From: JAUCQB01 sp964586235
Lineage (GTDB): Bacteria; Planctomycetota; Phycisphaerae; UBA1845; PWPN01
DNA: 64,000 nucleotides
Direction of reading: 5' to 3'
Assembly: GCA_964586235.1 (NCBI GenBank)
Contig: CAZPIO010000005.1
Coordinates: 1 to 64,000, forward strand
Every line of letters begins with the position of its first letter. Position 1 is the first letter of the stretch. The notes beneath the pieces are model-generated. The model was not told the origin of the DNA. It saw nothing but the letters and a program-made list of their open reading frames with translations, and made no database searches. Below are positions 54,739 to 64,000 of this stretch, piece after piece. A program made the position numbers and the translations under genes.

Positions 54739-57700
54739 ATGCGTGTTTCGACGGTGTTGTGCGGCGTGGCAGCCATGCTGGCCGTGGGGCGGCCAGTGTG
54801 CGAAGGCGGCGAAGCCGAAGCGGTTTCCGCGGGGAACCGAGCGGACGTGCGGGTCTGGGAAGAGGCGATGGTCATTCCGACCTACAAGGTCGGGCCGCCG
54901 GACCCCAATCCCATCTTCTACACGCGGGAATCCTACCAGGGAGCGCAGAAACGCGTCTATCCCTATCCACTGCAGGATCGGCTGACGCACGAACGCGAGG
55001 ATCAGACCTACACCGCGCTGAACCTCGAGAACGAGTACATCCAGTTGACTGTCCTGCCGGAGATCGGCGGGCGGTTGTTTGCGGCGCGGGACAAGACCAA
55101 CGGCTATGATTTCTTCTACCGCCAGCACGTGATCAAGCCTGCACTGATCGGCATGCTCGGGGCGTGGATTTCCGGGGGCGTCGAGTGGTGTGCGTTTCAT
55201 CACCACCGGAACACCACGTTCATGACGGTGGACTACCGCCTGGCGGAGAACCCCGACGGCAGCCGGACCATCTGGTTCGGGGAGATCGAGCGACGCCACC
55301 GGATGAAGTGGCTCATCGGGCTGACGCTGCGGCCGGGCAAGTCATACATCGAGACGACGGTCAAGCTGTTCAACCGCACGCCGCAGCCGCACTCGATCCT
55401 TTACTGGGCAAACGTGGCGGTTCACGTGAACAACGATTACCAGGTGATCTTTCCGCCGAGCGTGCAGGTTGCCACCCACCACTCGAAGCTTGATTTCACC
55501 TATTGGCCGATAGCGCAGGGCCGGTACCTGGGGCACGACTATACAGGCGTGGATCTGAGCTGGTTCAAGAACATGCCCAGCCCGAACTCCTTCTTCGCGT
55601 GGGAGCTGAAGGACAATTTCATGGGCGGGTATGACCACGGGCGGGATGCGGGAGTGGTTCATGTCGGCGACCACCACGTTGTCTGCGGGGCCAAGCTGTG
55701 GGAGTGGGGCACGGGTGCGTCGGGCAAGCTGTGGGACAGCATCCTGACCGACAGCGACGGGCCTTACGTCGAACTGATGGTCGGGGCGTGGTCGGACAAT
55801 CAACCGGACTACAGTTGGATCAAGCCGGGCGAGACCAAGGTTTTCACGCAGTATTGGTACCCGGTTCGCGGCATCGGCGGGTTCAAGAACGCCAACCTGA
55901 ACGGGGCGGTGAACCTGGAGCTTCGCTCGGAAAACGTGGCGGCGTTCGGGTTCCATGCAACCGAGAGGCAACCGAACGCAAAGGCAACGCTGACGGCCGG
56001 CGACAAGGTCGTCTTTGAACAGACCATCAATATCAGTCCCGAGCATCCATTCAGGAAAGAGGTGGCGGTGCCCGCTGGCACTGAGGCGAGCGATCTGCGG
56101 GTCGCGCTGCTCGGAGCAGACGGAGAGGAGCTGATCGCGTACGGGCCGGTCGATCGCGAACCGGTGAAGGAGTTGCCGAGGAAGGTGGAGCCTCCGCCCA
56201 AGCCACGGGACATTCCATTTGTCGAGGAGTTGTATCTCACCGGTCTGCGCGTGGAGCAGATTCACAACCCTGCGGTGAACCCGGAAGACTATTACCAGGA
56301 GGCGCTGAAGCGCGATCCGGGCGATTCACGCTGCAACACCATGCTCGGCATGCGTTTGAACAAGCGCGGGTTGTACGCCCAGGCCGAGGGGTATTTGCGA
56401 AAAGCGATCGAGCGGATTTCGGCCGAATACACACGGCCGGGCAACACGGAGGCGCATTACCAGTTGGGCCTGGCGCTGCGAGGGCAGGCGCGATTCGACG
56501 AGGCTTACGATCAGTTTCACCGAGCTTCGTGGGATCAGGCATTTCACTCGGCCGCGTACCAACAACTGGCCGAGCTTTCGTGCCGCAAGGGCGACTATGC
56601 TCGGGCGCTGGATCAGACTGATCAGTGCCTGTCGACGAACATGCTGAACAACAAGGCCCGAAGCATTCGGGCGATGATCCTGCGGAAGACGGGCAGATAC
56701 GAGGAAGCGAAGGCCGTGACGGCCGCCGTCCTGCCCGACGATCCACTCGACTTCCTGGCTGGCAACGAGATGTATTTGGTGCTGTCGGCCATGAAAGCCC
56801 CGGAGGTGGCGTCATCCGCGCTGGCGGACTTGAATCGGGCGATGCGCGGCGAGGTGCAGTCATACATGGAGCTGGCAGCCGATTACATGAGCTGCGGAGC
56901 ATGGGACGAGGCCATCGAAGTGCTCCAACGGCCGATCGAGGCGAAGACGCCGTTCGCAGCAGAGTATCCACTGGTTCATTATTTCCTGGGCTATCTCCAG
57001 AAGCAGAAAGCCAACGCGGACGCCGCACAGGCGTGCTACGCGCGAGCCACCTCGAAGCCGAGTGACTTCTGTTTCCCCTTCCGGCTCGAAACGGCGGATG
57101 TCTTGAAGGCGGCGATCCGAGCTGCGCCCGCGGATGCGCGGGCTTATTATTACCTGGGCAACTTGCTGTTCGAGATTCAGCCGGACGAGGCGATTGCCTG
57201 TTGGGAGAAGTCCAGGTCGCTCGATGACGGTTTCGGGATGGTCGGCCGCAACCTGGGATGGGCCTATCGGCGGGTGAAGAACGACGTGGCCAAGGCCATT
57301 GACTGTTACGAGAAAGCGATCGCCCGGAATCGGTCAGATCCACGCTGGCACTTCGAGCTGGACGTGCTCTATGAGATCGGCAACGCGGAGCCCGAGCGGC
57401 GCATGGCCATGCTGGAGAAGAACCACGACGTTGTCGGCCGCAGCCAGGACAGTCTTCTTCGCGAGATCAGGGTTCTTGTGCTGGTCGGGCGGTACGATCA
57501 GGCGATCGATTATCTGGCCAGCAACCGCTTCCACGCCCGCGAGGGCTCCGAGGGCATCTACGACGTGTACATGGATGCGCACCTGCTTCGGGGACTGGCA
57601 CATATGAAGGCCGGCAGGTTTGCCGAGGCCCTGGTCGAGTTCCAGAAGGCATCGGAAACACCGGAGAACCTCGCGGCGCCGAAGAACAGCCGGCGCGCGT

Positions 57701-58113
57701 CGGAAATCAGCTACTACACCGGCAAGGCCTGGGAGGGCCTGGGCGACACGACCAAGGCCGCTAGCTTTTTCAAGCAGGGCGCGGGCCAGCCGGGCACGGG
57801 GGTCTGGCCGGCAACGCGATACTGCCACGCGTTGTGCCTGATGAAGCAGGGTGACACGGCCGGGGCGGAGAAGGTGTTTGACGATTTGATCGAGGCGGGG
57901 CGGAAGCGGCTTGCGTCTGTCGAGCCGGTGGACTTCTTCGCGAAGTTCGGCGAGCGGCAGACGGAGAGCGCCCGGGCCGCCGATGCTCATTTCGCGATCG
58001 GGCTGGGCCTGCTGGGCAAAGGCCAGGCGGAACAGGCCGGGGAGGAATTCGCCCAGGCGGTCGAGATGGACAAGAGCCACGTGTGGGCGAGGTTCTATGC
58101 GAACGGCAGGTGA
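54739..58113 (+). CDS. Secreted DUF5107-TPR protein
   Basis: A 1124-residue protein starting MRVSTVLCGV at 54739 with a signal peptide. Residues about 30-460 are a DUF5107 domain of mutarotase-like beta fold (RVYPYPLQDRL, ENEYIQLTVLPEIGGRLFAARDKT, GGVEWCAFHHHRN, LYWANVAVHVNNDYQVIFPP). The C-terminal 600 residues are TPR helices (YYQEALKRDPGDSRCNTMLGMRL, EAHYQLGLALRGQARFDEAYDQF, DPRWHFELDVLYEIGN and others). This architecture is typical of Bacteroidetes and planctomycete polysaccharide loci and binds or acts on sugars; its reaction is not established. It lies 59 bases after the hexosaminidase gene and probably shares its message. Confidence 0.87.
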   Translation: MRVSTVLCGVAAMLAVGRPVCEGGEAEAVSAGNRADVRVWEEAMVIPTYKVGPPDPNPIFYTRESYQGAQKRVYPYPLQDRLTHEREDQTYTALNLENEYIQLTVLPEIGGRLFAARDKTNGYDFFYRQHVIKPALIGMLGAWISGGVEWCAFHHHRNTTFMTVDYRLAENPDGSRTIWFGEIERRHRMKWLIGLTLRPGKSYIETTVKLFNRTPQPHSILYWANVAVHVNNDYQVIFPPSVQVATHHSKLDFTYWPIAQGRYLGHDYTGVDLSWFKNMPSPNSFFAWELKDNFMGGYDHGRDAGVVHVGDHHVVCGAKLWEWGTGASGKLWDSILTDSDGPYVELMVGAWSDNQPDYSWIKPGETKVFTQYWYPVRGIGGFKNANLNGAVNLELRSENVAAFGFHATERQPNAKATLTAGDKVVFEQTINISPEHPFRKEVAVPAGTEASDLRVALLGADGEELIAYGPVDREPVKELPRKVEPPPKPRDIPFVEELYLTGLRVEQIHNPAVNPEDYYQEALKRDPGDSRCNTMLGMRLNKRGLYAQAEGYLRKAIERISAEYTRPGNTEAHYQLGLALRGQARFDEAYDQFHRASWDQAFHSAAYQQLAELSCRKGDYARALDQTDQCLSTNMLNNKARSIRAMILRKTGRYEEAKAVTAAVLPDDPLDFLAGNEMYLVLSAMKAPEVASSALADLNRAMRGEVQSYMELAADYMSCGAWDEAIEVLQRPIEAKTPFAAEYPLVHYFLGYLQKQKANADAAQACYARATSKPSDFCFPFRLETADVLKAAIRAAPADARAYYYLGNLLFEIQPDEAIACWEKSRSLDDGFGMVGRNLGWAYRRVKNDVAKAIDCYEKAIARNRSDPRWHFELDVLYEIGNAEPERRMAMLEKNHDVVGRSQDSLLREIRVLVLVGRYDQAIDYLASNRFHAREGSEGIYDVYMDAHLLRGLAHMKAGRFAEALVEFQKASETPENLAAPKNSRRASEISYYTGKAWEGLGDTTKAASFFKQGAGQPGTGVWPATRYCHALCLMKQGDTAGAEKVFDDLIEAGRKRLASVEPVDFFAKFGERQTESARAADAHFAIGLGLLGKGQAEQAGEEFAQAVEMDKSHVWARFYANGR

Positions 58114-58542
58114 GAAGAAGGATGAAGGCGGAAGGATGAAGGCTGAGTCAAGGCAGGGCGGGACGATGAGTGCACAATGGCCCAACGCGAATGGCGTGGC
58201 CAGGGTCACGAGATAGGTCCAGGAGAACATGCCGGCGTTGGCCCCGATCGATCAAGTCCGCCATCGGTGGGCTTGGGCATGTCATCTCGCGGGAACGGCT
58301 GCGGCTCCTATAAACGCTATAAGATCTTAATTTGAAAAGACTTGCAACGCTAATGCCGGTCCGAGAATCGGACGATGTTAGCGGAATATGGGGCCGTGTA
58401 CCGCGTTGAAAGGCGAAGGTCAGGCGGGCATCCGTCTGTCGTAACGGACACTGGGATATTCTTATAATATGGGTACATGCCCTATGTACGGGCGTTGTGC
58501 GCGGACTCCATCGGGTGGATGCATTCATCGGGGAGGCTTCCT
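58114..58542 (+). promoter_or_regulatory. Spacer with -10 element and start-site palindrome
   Basis: No gene is seen. TATAAT at 58463-58468 predicts transcription from about 58475, and GTACAT-GCCCT-ATGTAC (58473-58489) forms a hairpin at or around the start. No good -35 is present, so the promoter may need an activator. A TAAGATCTTA palindrome lies near 58320-58329. Confidence 0.45.
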
Positions 58543-60753
58543 ATGCGACGTTACACAATTCTGATCCTGAGCGGTCTGGTGCTCGCCATCAGCGGGGCGA
58601 ACTGCCTGGACATTCTGAATCGGAACAAACAGCGTACTGCGACGCTCAAGAGCTTCTCTTCAGGCGAAGAGCTGCGGAGCTATTTTGCCGATCAGGCCAA
58701 GGCGTGGATGCGGAATTCGCGCGGGCCGGTACCTGTCTTCGGGGGCTTTCCTTCAGCCCCGTCGGGCTCTCAGAACATGGTGGACGACGCGACAGGCGGA
58801 GCCGAGGGTGGGGCCCCGGATGGGGCGGCCGACTACTCTGGGACCAATATCCAGGAGGCCGGCGTCGACGAGAGTGACCTCGTAAAGAACGACGGCAGCT
58901 ATATTTACGTTCTCGACGGCAATGTCGTTCATATCGCTGGGGCCTCGCCGCTGGTCGAGATTGCGAGCGTGCCGCTCGAATCCTACGGGGACTCGCTCTA
59001 CCTGTACGGTGACAAACTGATTGCCCTGTCGCAGGAGTGGATCTGGTATCCGATGCCGCTGATGATGGACACGGTAACCACGGACGCACGAGGCACGGTT
59101 GGGGCAGCCGAGGCGAGCGAGCCGCCGATGGGCACCGAGGGCAGCGGCGGCACTTCAGACGGATCCGAGGGTGAGATCGTCCCCGGCGAGGCCGTCCCGG
59201 GCGATGACGGCGGAGGCGGCACGGGCAGCGGAAGCAGCGATCCGGACAGCGGTGTCCAGGACGACGAGATCATCGGCGGGCCCTGGAACGACGGCAGCCA
59301 GGTGCTGGTCACGTTCATCGACGTCACTGACCCGGCGAACCCGGCGGTGGAGGCCAAGGTGCGGCTGGAGGGCTCGCTGGTATCGAGCCGGATGATCGGC
59401 AGTAAACTGCATGTGGTTCTGACGACCACGCCGCGTATTCCGAGCGATATCTGGCTGCCCCTGCAGCTCGACCAGATTACCCTTGAAGAGTGGCTGCCGG
59501 ATTACGAGGTGGTGGATGCCGGTGGCACGAAGCGGTCGGGCGACATTGTGGGCTGGGAGGACATCTCGCGGCCGGACGACCCGCAGGGCTATGGTCTGAC
59601 CAACATCGTGACCATCGATGCGGACAGCCCCACCGCCGAGCCGGTCAGCACCGGTATCGTGGCCGACGCGGGGACGATCTACGCCAGCACCGCCGCTCTT
59701 TACGTGACCGACACGCAGTATGACTGGTCGGGCTTCTGGACGGTGGCGAGGACGGACACCGAGATCCACAAGCTGCGTTTCACGGAAACCGGCACGGAGT
59801 ACGCCGGCAGCGGCCTGGTGCCCGGGCGCCCGCTCAATCAGTACTCGCTGGGTGAAAACGATGGTTATCTGCGCATCGCAACGACCGAGGATGACTTCAG
59901 CGGCATTAGCGGCTCGACGAACAATGTGTACGTTCTGACGGAGAGCGGTGAGGGCCTGGAGATCGTCGGGAGCGTCGAGGACATCGGCAAGGGGGAAACG
60001 ATCTACGCCGCCCGGTTCGTGGGGGACCGCGGTTTCGTGGTCACCTTCCGGCGCACCGACCCTCTGTTTGTCATCGACCTGAGCAACCCGACGTCGCCGC
60101 GAATGGCCGGCGAGCTGGTGTCTCCGGGCTACTCGGACCACATCCAGTTGCTCGACGAAGACCACCTGCTGACGATCGGCAAGGATGCCACGGCGGACGG
60201 CGACTTCGCGTGGATCAACGGTGTACAACTGTCCATCTTCGATGTCAGCGACATGGAGAACCCGCAGTTGGCCCATCGGGAGATCATCGGCGGGCGCGGG
60301 ACCAACAGCGAGGCGAACTACAACCCGAAGGCGTTCAACTATTTCAAGCCGAACGGCGTGGACTACGGTCTGCTGGCCTTCCCGATCGACGTTTATGATG
60401 CGGGCACTTCGGGCAACCCATGGTCTTACGGCGAATGGAAATTCAGCGGGCTGATGGTTTACCGGGTCACCACGACGAGCGGCTTCGAGTATCTCGGCGG
60501 TATCTCGTCGGTGGACACCAGCGCCACCAACGGGTGCTACTGGGGCTACTACGGCGGATTCACCCGCGGGGTGTTCATGAGCGGGAACGTCTACTCGGTG
60601 ACGCCGAACGCGGTAAAGCAGGCCCCGATCAGCGAGAATCTGCTGGTGACCGCGGAGATGGAGTTCGCCGGTGCTGATCCGGCCTACGACTACTGCGGCG
60701 GCTGGATCGAGCCGATGGTGTTGCTCCCGGAGGACGCGGTGGATCTTCGGTGA
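58543..60753 (+). CDS. Secreted beta-propeller-domain protein (PF09826-type)
   Basis: A 736-residue exported protein starting MRRYTILILSGLVLAISGANC at 58543 (GGGGAGG six bases before); the in-frame ATG at 58477 lacks a ribosome site. The family signature TNIQEAGVDESDLVKNDGSYIYVL opens a large beta-propeller with recurrent strands (VLVTFIDVTDPANPAV, RMIGSKLHVVLTT, DRGFVVTFRRTDPLFVIDLSNPTSPRMAGEL). A low-complexity Gly/Ser/Glu/Asp insert at about 200-265 splits the first blades. Homologues are secreted by many bacteria and archaea; function is unknown, possibly adhesion or calcium binding. It converges on bamA. Confidence 0.82.
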   Translation: MRRYTILILSGLVLAISGANCLDILNRNKQRTATLKSFSSGEELRSYFADQAKAWMRNSRGPVPVFGGFPSAPSGSQNMVDDATGGAEGGAPDGAADYSGTNIQEAGVDESDLVKNDGSYIYVLDGNVVHIAGASPLVEIASVPLESYGDSLYLYGDKLIALSQEWIWYPMPLMMDTVTTDARGTVGAAEASEPPMGTEGSGGTSDGSEGEIVPGEAVPGDDGGGGTGSGSSDPDSGVQDDEIIGGPWNDGSQVLVTFIDVTDPANPAVEAKVRLEGSLVSSRMIGSKLHVVLTTTPRIPSDIWLPLQLDQITLEEWLPDYEVVDAGGTKRSGDIVGWEDISRPDDPQGYGLTNIVTIDADSPTAEPVSTGIVADAGTIYASTAALYVTDTQYDWSGFWTVARTDTEIHKLRFTETGTEYAGSGLVPGRPLNQYSLGENDGYLRIATTEDDFSGISGSTNNVYVLTESGEGLEIVGSVEDIGKGETIYAARFVGDRGFVVTFRRTDPLFVIDLSNPTSPRMAGELVSPGYSDHIQLLDEDHLLTIGKDATADGDFAWINGVQLSIFDVSDMENPQLAHREIIGGRGTNSEANYNPKAFNYFKPNGVDYGLLAFPIDVYDAGTSGNPWSYGEWKFSGLMVYRVTTTSGFEYLGGISSVDTSATNGCYWGYYGGFTRGVFMSGNVYSVTPNAVKQAPISENLLVTAEMEFAGADPAYDYCGGWIEPMVLLPEDAVDLR

Positions 60754-60800
60754 AGATGGGAATCGCGAGCCGAGGTTGAAGAAGAAGCTGGGCCGCCCAT
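60754..60800. repeat. Variant TTCTT-family palindrome between convergent genes
   Basis: On the minus strand it reads GGCCCAGCTTCTTCTTCAACCTCGG-type sequence with the GCTCGCGATTCC flank, a weaker inverted copy of the repeats at 5409 and 18917. It lies where the propeller gene and bamA converge, consistent with a bidirectional terminator. Confidence 0.6.
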
Positions 60801-60905
60801 TCCGGAGCTTGCACGCTTCGAGGAACAGCAGACATGGCGGCGCCCCGATTTCATCGGGGCCTGGCCATGCCACCTTGAAGTGGCAAGAGTGCCGGTCAGG
60901 CAATC

Positions 60906-63320
60906 TTAGAAGAATGGCAGGCCGATGAAGAAGCTGAAGACGCGGGTGTCGTCTCCGCTCTCCTTGACCACCGGCCAGGCGAGGTCGAACTCCATGGGCA
61001 CCGGCCCGAACATCTCCAGGTTCAGGCGGATGCCGGCGCCGACAGAGGCTCGCCAACTGCTGATCCCGAATTCGGATTCGACCGTTCCCATGTCGGTGAA
61101 GAACACGCCGCGAACCACCTTGTCATAGATGGGGAAGCTGTACTCACCGCCGGTGAGGACCATGAACTCGCCGCCGACGGCATTGTCCTGGATACCCTGG
61201 CGGGGGCTGACTCCGCGGAAATCGAAGCCTCGCATCGAGCCGATTCCGCCGGCGTAGAACCGCTCGAACACCGGGGCGTCGCCGAGGATCTGCCCCACGA
61301 CAGCCCTGGCGCTGACCACGCTCTTGCGGTCCAACTCATCGACCGCGACGGTCCAGAACTTGGTGTAGCCGCCGGTGAGCTTGGCATGATAGAAGTCGCC
61401 GCCCATCACGCCGGCCTGCTCCCAGGACAGGTTCAGCCGGTGGCCCTTGCCGGGGTCCATGCGGCTGTCGGTGGTGTCATGTACGAGTGAGAATTTGGCC
61501 GTGGAGAGGTAGTTGCCGCCGGCATCCTCACGAATATCCCTGGCGGCGAATCGGTCCACGTCGTCGACGTTGACGTACTCGGGCCGCAGGGCGATCTCGC
61601 CCATCCAGCCCTTGAGCAGCCCCTCCTTGAACTTCTTGTCGAAACTGACGTACGTGCCGGCTCGCTGCTCGGTGTAGCCGTCGCGGTCGCGCTCGAAGAG
61701 GAACAGCCCGGTGTTGAAGCCGATCGGCTTGTCGTTGAGATAGGGCTCGCGGAAGTCGAGACGAGCGCGCATATACTCGGTTCCGGGTTCGAGCTGGAGT
61801 CGCATGGTCTGGCCCGCGCCGCGGAAGGCCCGGCCTCTGAAGAGCTCGCCCCAGGTGCGCGGTGTGTCGGCAATGTCGAAGTTGGTGTTTTCGAGCACGA
61901 TGTTGCCGACGAGGCCGGCGTCGCTGCTGGCCCCGATGCCGGCGATGAAGTTGTTGGTCTTGGGGTTCTCTTCGACGGTGACGCGCATGTCGCGGACGCC
62001 GGGCTGGGGCGTCTGGGGCTCGACCGCCTCGACGGTCGCGGCGGTGAACAGGCCCGATTCCTTGAGGTCTTTCTCCGCCTCCCGCATGCTGGTGACGTCG
62101 TAGATGTCGCCCGGATAGAGTCCCACCTCGCGGCGGACGCACTTTTCCTGGGTCCGCTCATTGCCGTCGACCTCGATCCAGCCGACGGTGAACTGCTCGC
62201 CCTCGCGAACATCCAGGGTAACGATCACCTTGCCCGGTTCGCTGGAGAAGACCCAGCGCGAGACCACCCTGGCGTCGATGTAGCCCTGCGAACCGTAGTG
62301 GGTCTCGATTTTCCTGACGTCACCGATCAGACGGGCGTCGATGAGGTAGTCCTCACCGGCCTTGAGCGACATCTCGGCCAGCAGCTCGTCGGTGGAGAAC
62401 ACGGTGTTGCCCTGGATATGGATCTCGGCGATCAGGTATCGGGTCCCCTCGTTAACGCGGAAGATCACGTCCAGCTTCTCGCGGGCCACATCGACAAACT
62501 CGGTGACGTAGCTGACCTCGGCGTCGAGGAACCCGCGATCGCGGTAGTACTTCTGCAGGGTGGCCGCGTCGCGGGAGGCCTGGTCGGGATCGAAGTTGCC
62601 GGTGCGGAAGATGGGGATGTAGCTCTTGGTGTCGATCCGGCCTATCAACTCGCTGGCGGTGTAGGTGATGATGCCCTCGAAGCGGACCTTGCGGACCTTG
62701 ACCCGCTGGCTCTCCACGACGGTGTACACGACGCGGCGCTCGGTCCTGACGAGATCCTCGTCATAGGTGACCTGGACGTAGGCGTAGCCCTTCTCGCGAT
62801 AGAGTCGCTCAATGGTATCGCGGCCCTGGCGGACCTCGTACATGTCGAGGGGGTCGCCGGCGGCGAAGGCCAGTTCCTTGAGCAGGTCCTTGGTCTTGAG
62901 CTGCTGGTTACCGACGATTTCGAGGGACGCGACCTCGGGTTTTTCGACCACCGCGAAGGTGAGGTTCACCTGTTCTTCGACGAGCACCGGTTCGGCCTTC
63001 ACGTCGAGGAAGCGGCCGGTCCGCAGGAGCTGCCCGCGGTCTCTCTCGACCTGGTCCTGCGAGTATGCCTCGCCGGCACGGCTGCGGATTCGGTTGCGGA
63101 CGTAGGCCTCGTCGATGCGCTGGAGGCCGGTGATATTGAGCTGCCGGATGGTCCGGCCGTCGAGCGGCGAAGTCGGACCTGCGGGTGCGGGGGCCGGCGC
63201 TGTTGCCGGAGCCTGGGCCCAGGATGGCATCGCCAGTACGGCAATCACACAGCCTGCCGCAAGCGCATAGCCCCACATTCGCCGGTCGCCCTTCAACCGT
63301 GTCGCTCGCTGTCGTGTCAT
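60906..63320 (-). CDS. bamA: Outer-membrane assembly protein BamA (Omp85)
   Basis: An 804-residue protein that folds and inserts outer-membrane proteins. The start at 63320 (MTRQRATRLKGDRRMWGYALAAG) gives a basic leader and signal peptide ending near WAQA; a longer frame to 63443 is less likely. Five POTRA domains can be followed (IRQLNITGLQRIDEAYV; VASLEIVGNQQLKTKDL; KVRKVRFEGIITYTASEL; IAEIHIQGNTVFSTDEL; VGWIEVDGNERTQEK). The 16-strand barrel follows, with the L6 motif GSMRGFDFRG and a C-terminal Phe (FFIGLPFF), the outer-membrane sorting signal. It supports a two-membrane envelope. No skp or lpx genes are adjacent in the window. Confidence 0.93.
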   Translation of the reverse strand: MTRQRATRLKGDRRMWGYALAAGCVIAVLAMPSWAQAPATAPAPAPAGPTSPLDGRTIRQLNITGLQRIDEAYVRNRIRSRAGEAYSQDQVERDRGQLLRTGRFLDVKAEPVLVEEQVNLTFAVVEKPEVASLEIVGNQQLKTKDLLKELAFAAGDPLDMYEVRQGRDTIERLYREKGYAYVQVTYDEDLVRTERRVVYTVVESQRVKVRKVRFEGIITYTASELIGRIDTKSYIPIFRTGNFDPDQASRDAATLQKYYRDRGFLDAEVSYVTEFVDVAREKLDVIFRVNEGTRYLIAEIHIQGNTVFSTDELLAEMSLKAGEDYLIDARLIGDVRKIETHYGSQGYIDARVVSRWVFSSEPGKVIVTLDVREGEQFTVGWIEVDGNERTQEKCVRREVGLYPGDIYDVTSMREAEKDLKESGLFTAATVEAVEPQTPQPGVRDMRVTVEENPKTNNFIAGIGASSDAGLVGNIVLENTNFDIADTPRTWGELFRGRAFRGAGQTMRLQLEPGTEYMRARLDFREPYLNDKPIGFNTGLFLFERDRDGYTEQRAGTYVSFDKKFKEGLLKGWMGEIALRPEYVNVDDVDRFAARDIREDAGGNYLSTAKFSLVHDTTDSRMDPGKGHRLNLSWEQAGVMGGDFYHAKLTGGYTKFWTVAVDELDRKSVVSARAVVGQILGDAPVFERFYAGGIGSMRGFDFRGVSPRQGIQDNAVGGEFMVLTGGEYSFPIYDKVVRGVFFTDMGTVESEFGISSWRASVGAGIRLNLEMFGPVPMEFDLAWPVVKESGDDTRVFSFFIGLPFF

Positions 63321-63421
63321 TGTCGTGTGTCCGTCAGAAGCCGTCTGAGAAGCCAAAGAATGCGCCAATGAGTGGTATGATACGCTTGGCGGGGTGGCTG
63401 TCAAAAGTGCGGAGAGGCGGA

Positions 63422-64000
63422 TCATCGGGGACCCGACCCCCATTTGAGCCGGCAGACGTGTCCGGGAACGAGCTTGACATCGATTGGCCCGCCCAGAGGC
63501 GTTTTGCCGTCCTCGGCGAAGACTTCGAAGCGGCCTTCGATCTGGCCTGAGGGGAGCCTGAACACCTGGCGGTCGGGCCCGAGGGAACCGGTGGCGGTGT
63601 GGGGTTTGCCTTGGCGATCGGTGAAAACGAGCTTCTTCTGCAGCCAGCGAGCGAAAAGGCGATTGCGATCCAGCGACGGCACGGCTCCCGCGCCGTAGAC
63701 GAAGCCAAGCAGTCGGTCACCGGAGCTGACCCAGCCTACGGCGACGATGTACCTGTCGGCGTCGCCCAGGGATGCGGCCAGCTCGCGCTGCGGCTCGAAC
63801 TTCATGCCGTCGTCGGACAACGCATACCACAGACGGCCGGTATTGGCATGCAGGCCCATGAGGTACACCGGTCGGCCGTCGACCACGAACTTGCGCACGT
63901 CGTTGACCGCCAGAGCGGCGTCGAGGCAGGTGCCGTCGCAGGTGAAGCGGCGGCCATCGTCGGAGGAAGCGCGGTAGACGTGCTGCCTGGCCTTGAAATC
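63422..64000 (-). CDS. Incomplete gene, propeller-like secreted protein
   Basis: The frame runs to the window's right edge without a start, so only the C-terminal 192 residues are seen. Segments YRASSDDGRRFTC, LWYALSDDGMKFEPQREL and YIVAVGWVSSGDRLLGFVYG repeat the SxDDGxxF (Asp-box-like) pattern of sialidase or other glycosidase beta-propellers. The product ends RLKWGSGPR in a beta-sandwich-like tail. GTG 63898 is not taken as the start because homologous-looking sequence continues upstream. Function unassigned. Confidence 0.55.
   Translation of the reverse strand, partial: DFKARQHVYRASSDDGRRFTCDGTCLDAALAVNDVRKFVVDGRPVYLMGLHANTGRLWYALSDDGMKFEPQRELAASLGDADRYIVAVGWVSSGDRLLGFVYGAGAVPSLDRNRLFARWLQKKLVFTDRQGKPHTATGSLGPDRQVFRLPSGQIEGRFEVFAEDGKTPLGGPIDVKLVPGHVCRLKWGSGPR

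Overview
The window is GC-rich bacterial DNA that reads like a member of the Planctomycetota, probably near Phycisphaerae; the rank is inferred. The signs are an outsized SecA with large insertions, secreted sulfatases and glycosidases with Sec or Tat leaders, lamin-tail/CotH and phosphodiester-glycosidase proteins ending in GDxDVDQxD dockerin-like tails, DUF3754 and PmoA-type proteins, an Omp85 protein for a two-membrane envelope, and intergenic DNA crowded with short palindromic repeats.

Layout. 1-1018: end of a TIM-barrel glycosidase-like gene. 1106-3079: a lower-GC two-gene cassette with its own promoter and a leader of about 140 nt. It encodes an AvcD/DCD-like P-loop plus deoxycytidylate-deaminase protein, coupled by ATGA to a zinc-ribbon/DUF2283-like protein. 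This is a candidate nucleotide-depleting anti-phage or toxin-antitoxin unit. 3087-6493: kdsD-like isomerase and a Ni/Co ECF transporter (CbiO, CbiQ, CbiMN) with a palindromic operator candidate. 6494-12272: small genes, a DUF4432-like mutarotase, a nucleotidyltransferase pair, and much repeat-rich spacer. 12390-20360: housekeeping block (secA, a stand-alone SEC-C protein, a LABN membrane protein, clpX, DUF3754). 20459-28072: sulfatases and accessory polysaccharide genes, with a tRNA-Lys 3'-half scar at 26499-26535. 28201-37948: large secreted surface proteins, a Ycf46-like AAA ATPase and a phosphatase.

38.3-47.0 kb is an accessory island built on the wreck of a type I restriction locus. It holds hsdR 5' fragments, an hsdS remnant, a 228-bp direct repeat and a 71-bp direct repeat. 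These bracket a Schlafen/AlbA_2 ATPase and a group comprising a small membrane protein, a GIY-YIG protein, a trypsin-like lipoprotein and a DUF1016 nuclease interrupted by a stop codon. Remnant and cargo reading frames meet at ATGA overlaps.

47.0-58.1 kb is a glycan-degradation locus: beta-helix protein, GH89 alpha-N-acetylglucosaminidase, a GH84/GH20-like hexosaminidase, and a DUF5107-TPR protein. The hexosaminidase gene carries three copies of the local palindromic repeats in frame inside its coding sequence. The right end holds a beta-propeller protein, BamA and the end of one further gene.

The main candidates for something undescribed are the deaminase + DUF2283 cassette, the palindromic repeats whose stems change while loops and flanks stay fixed and which have entered coding sequence, and the nested-repeat hsd cassette island. 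All assignments come from reading the sequence and remembered family motifs; no search was run.
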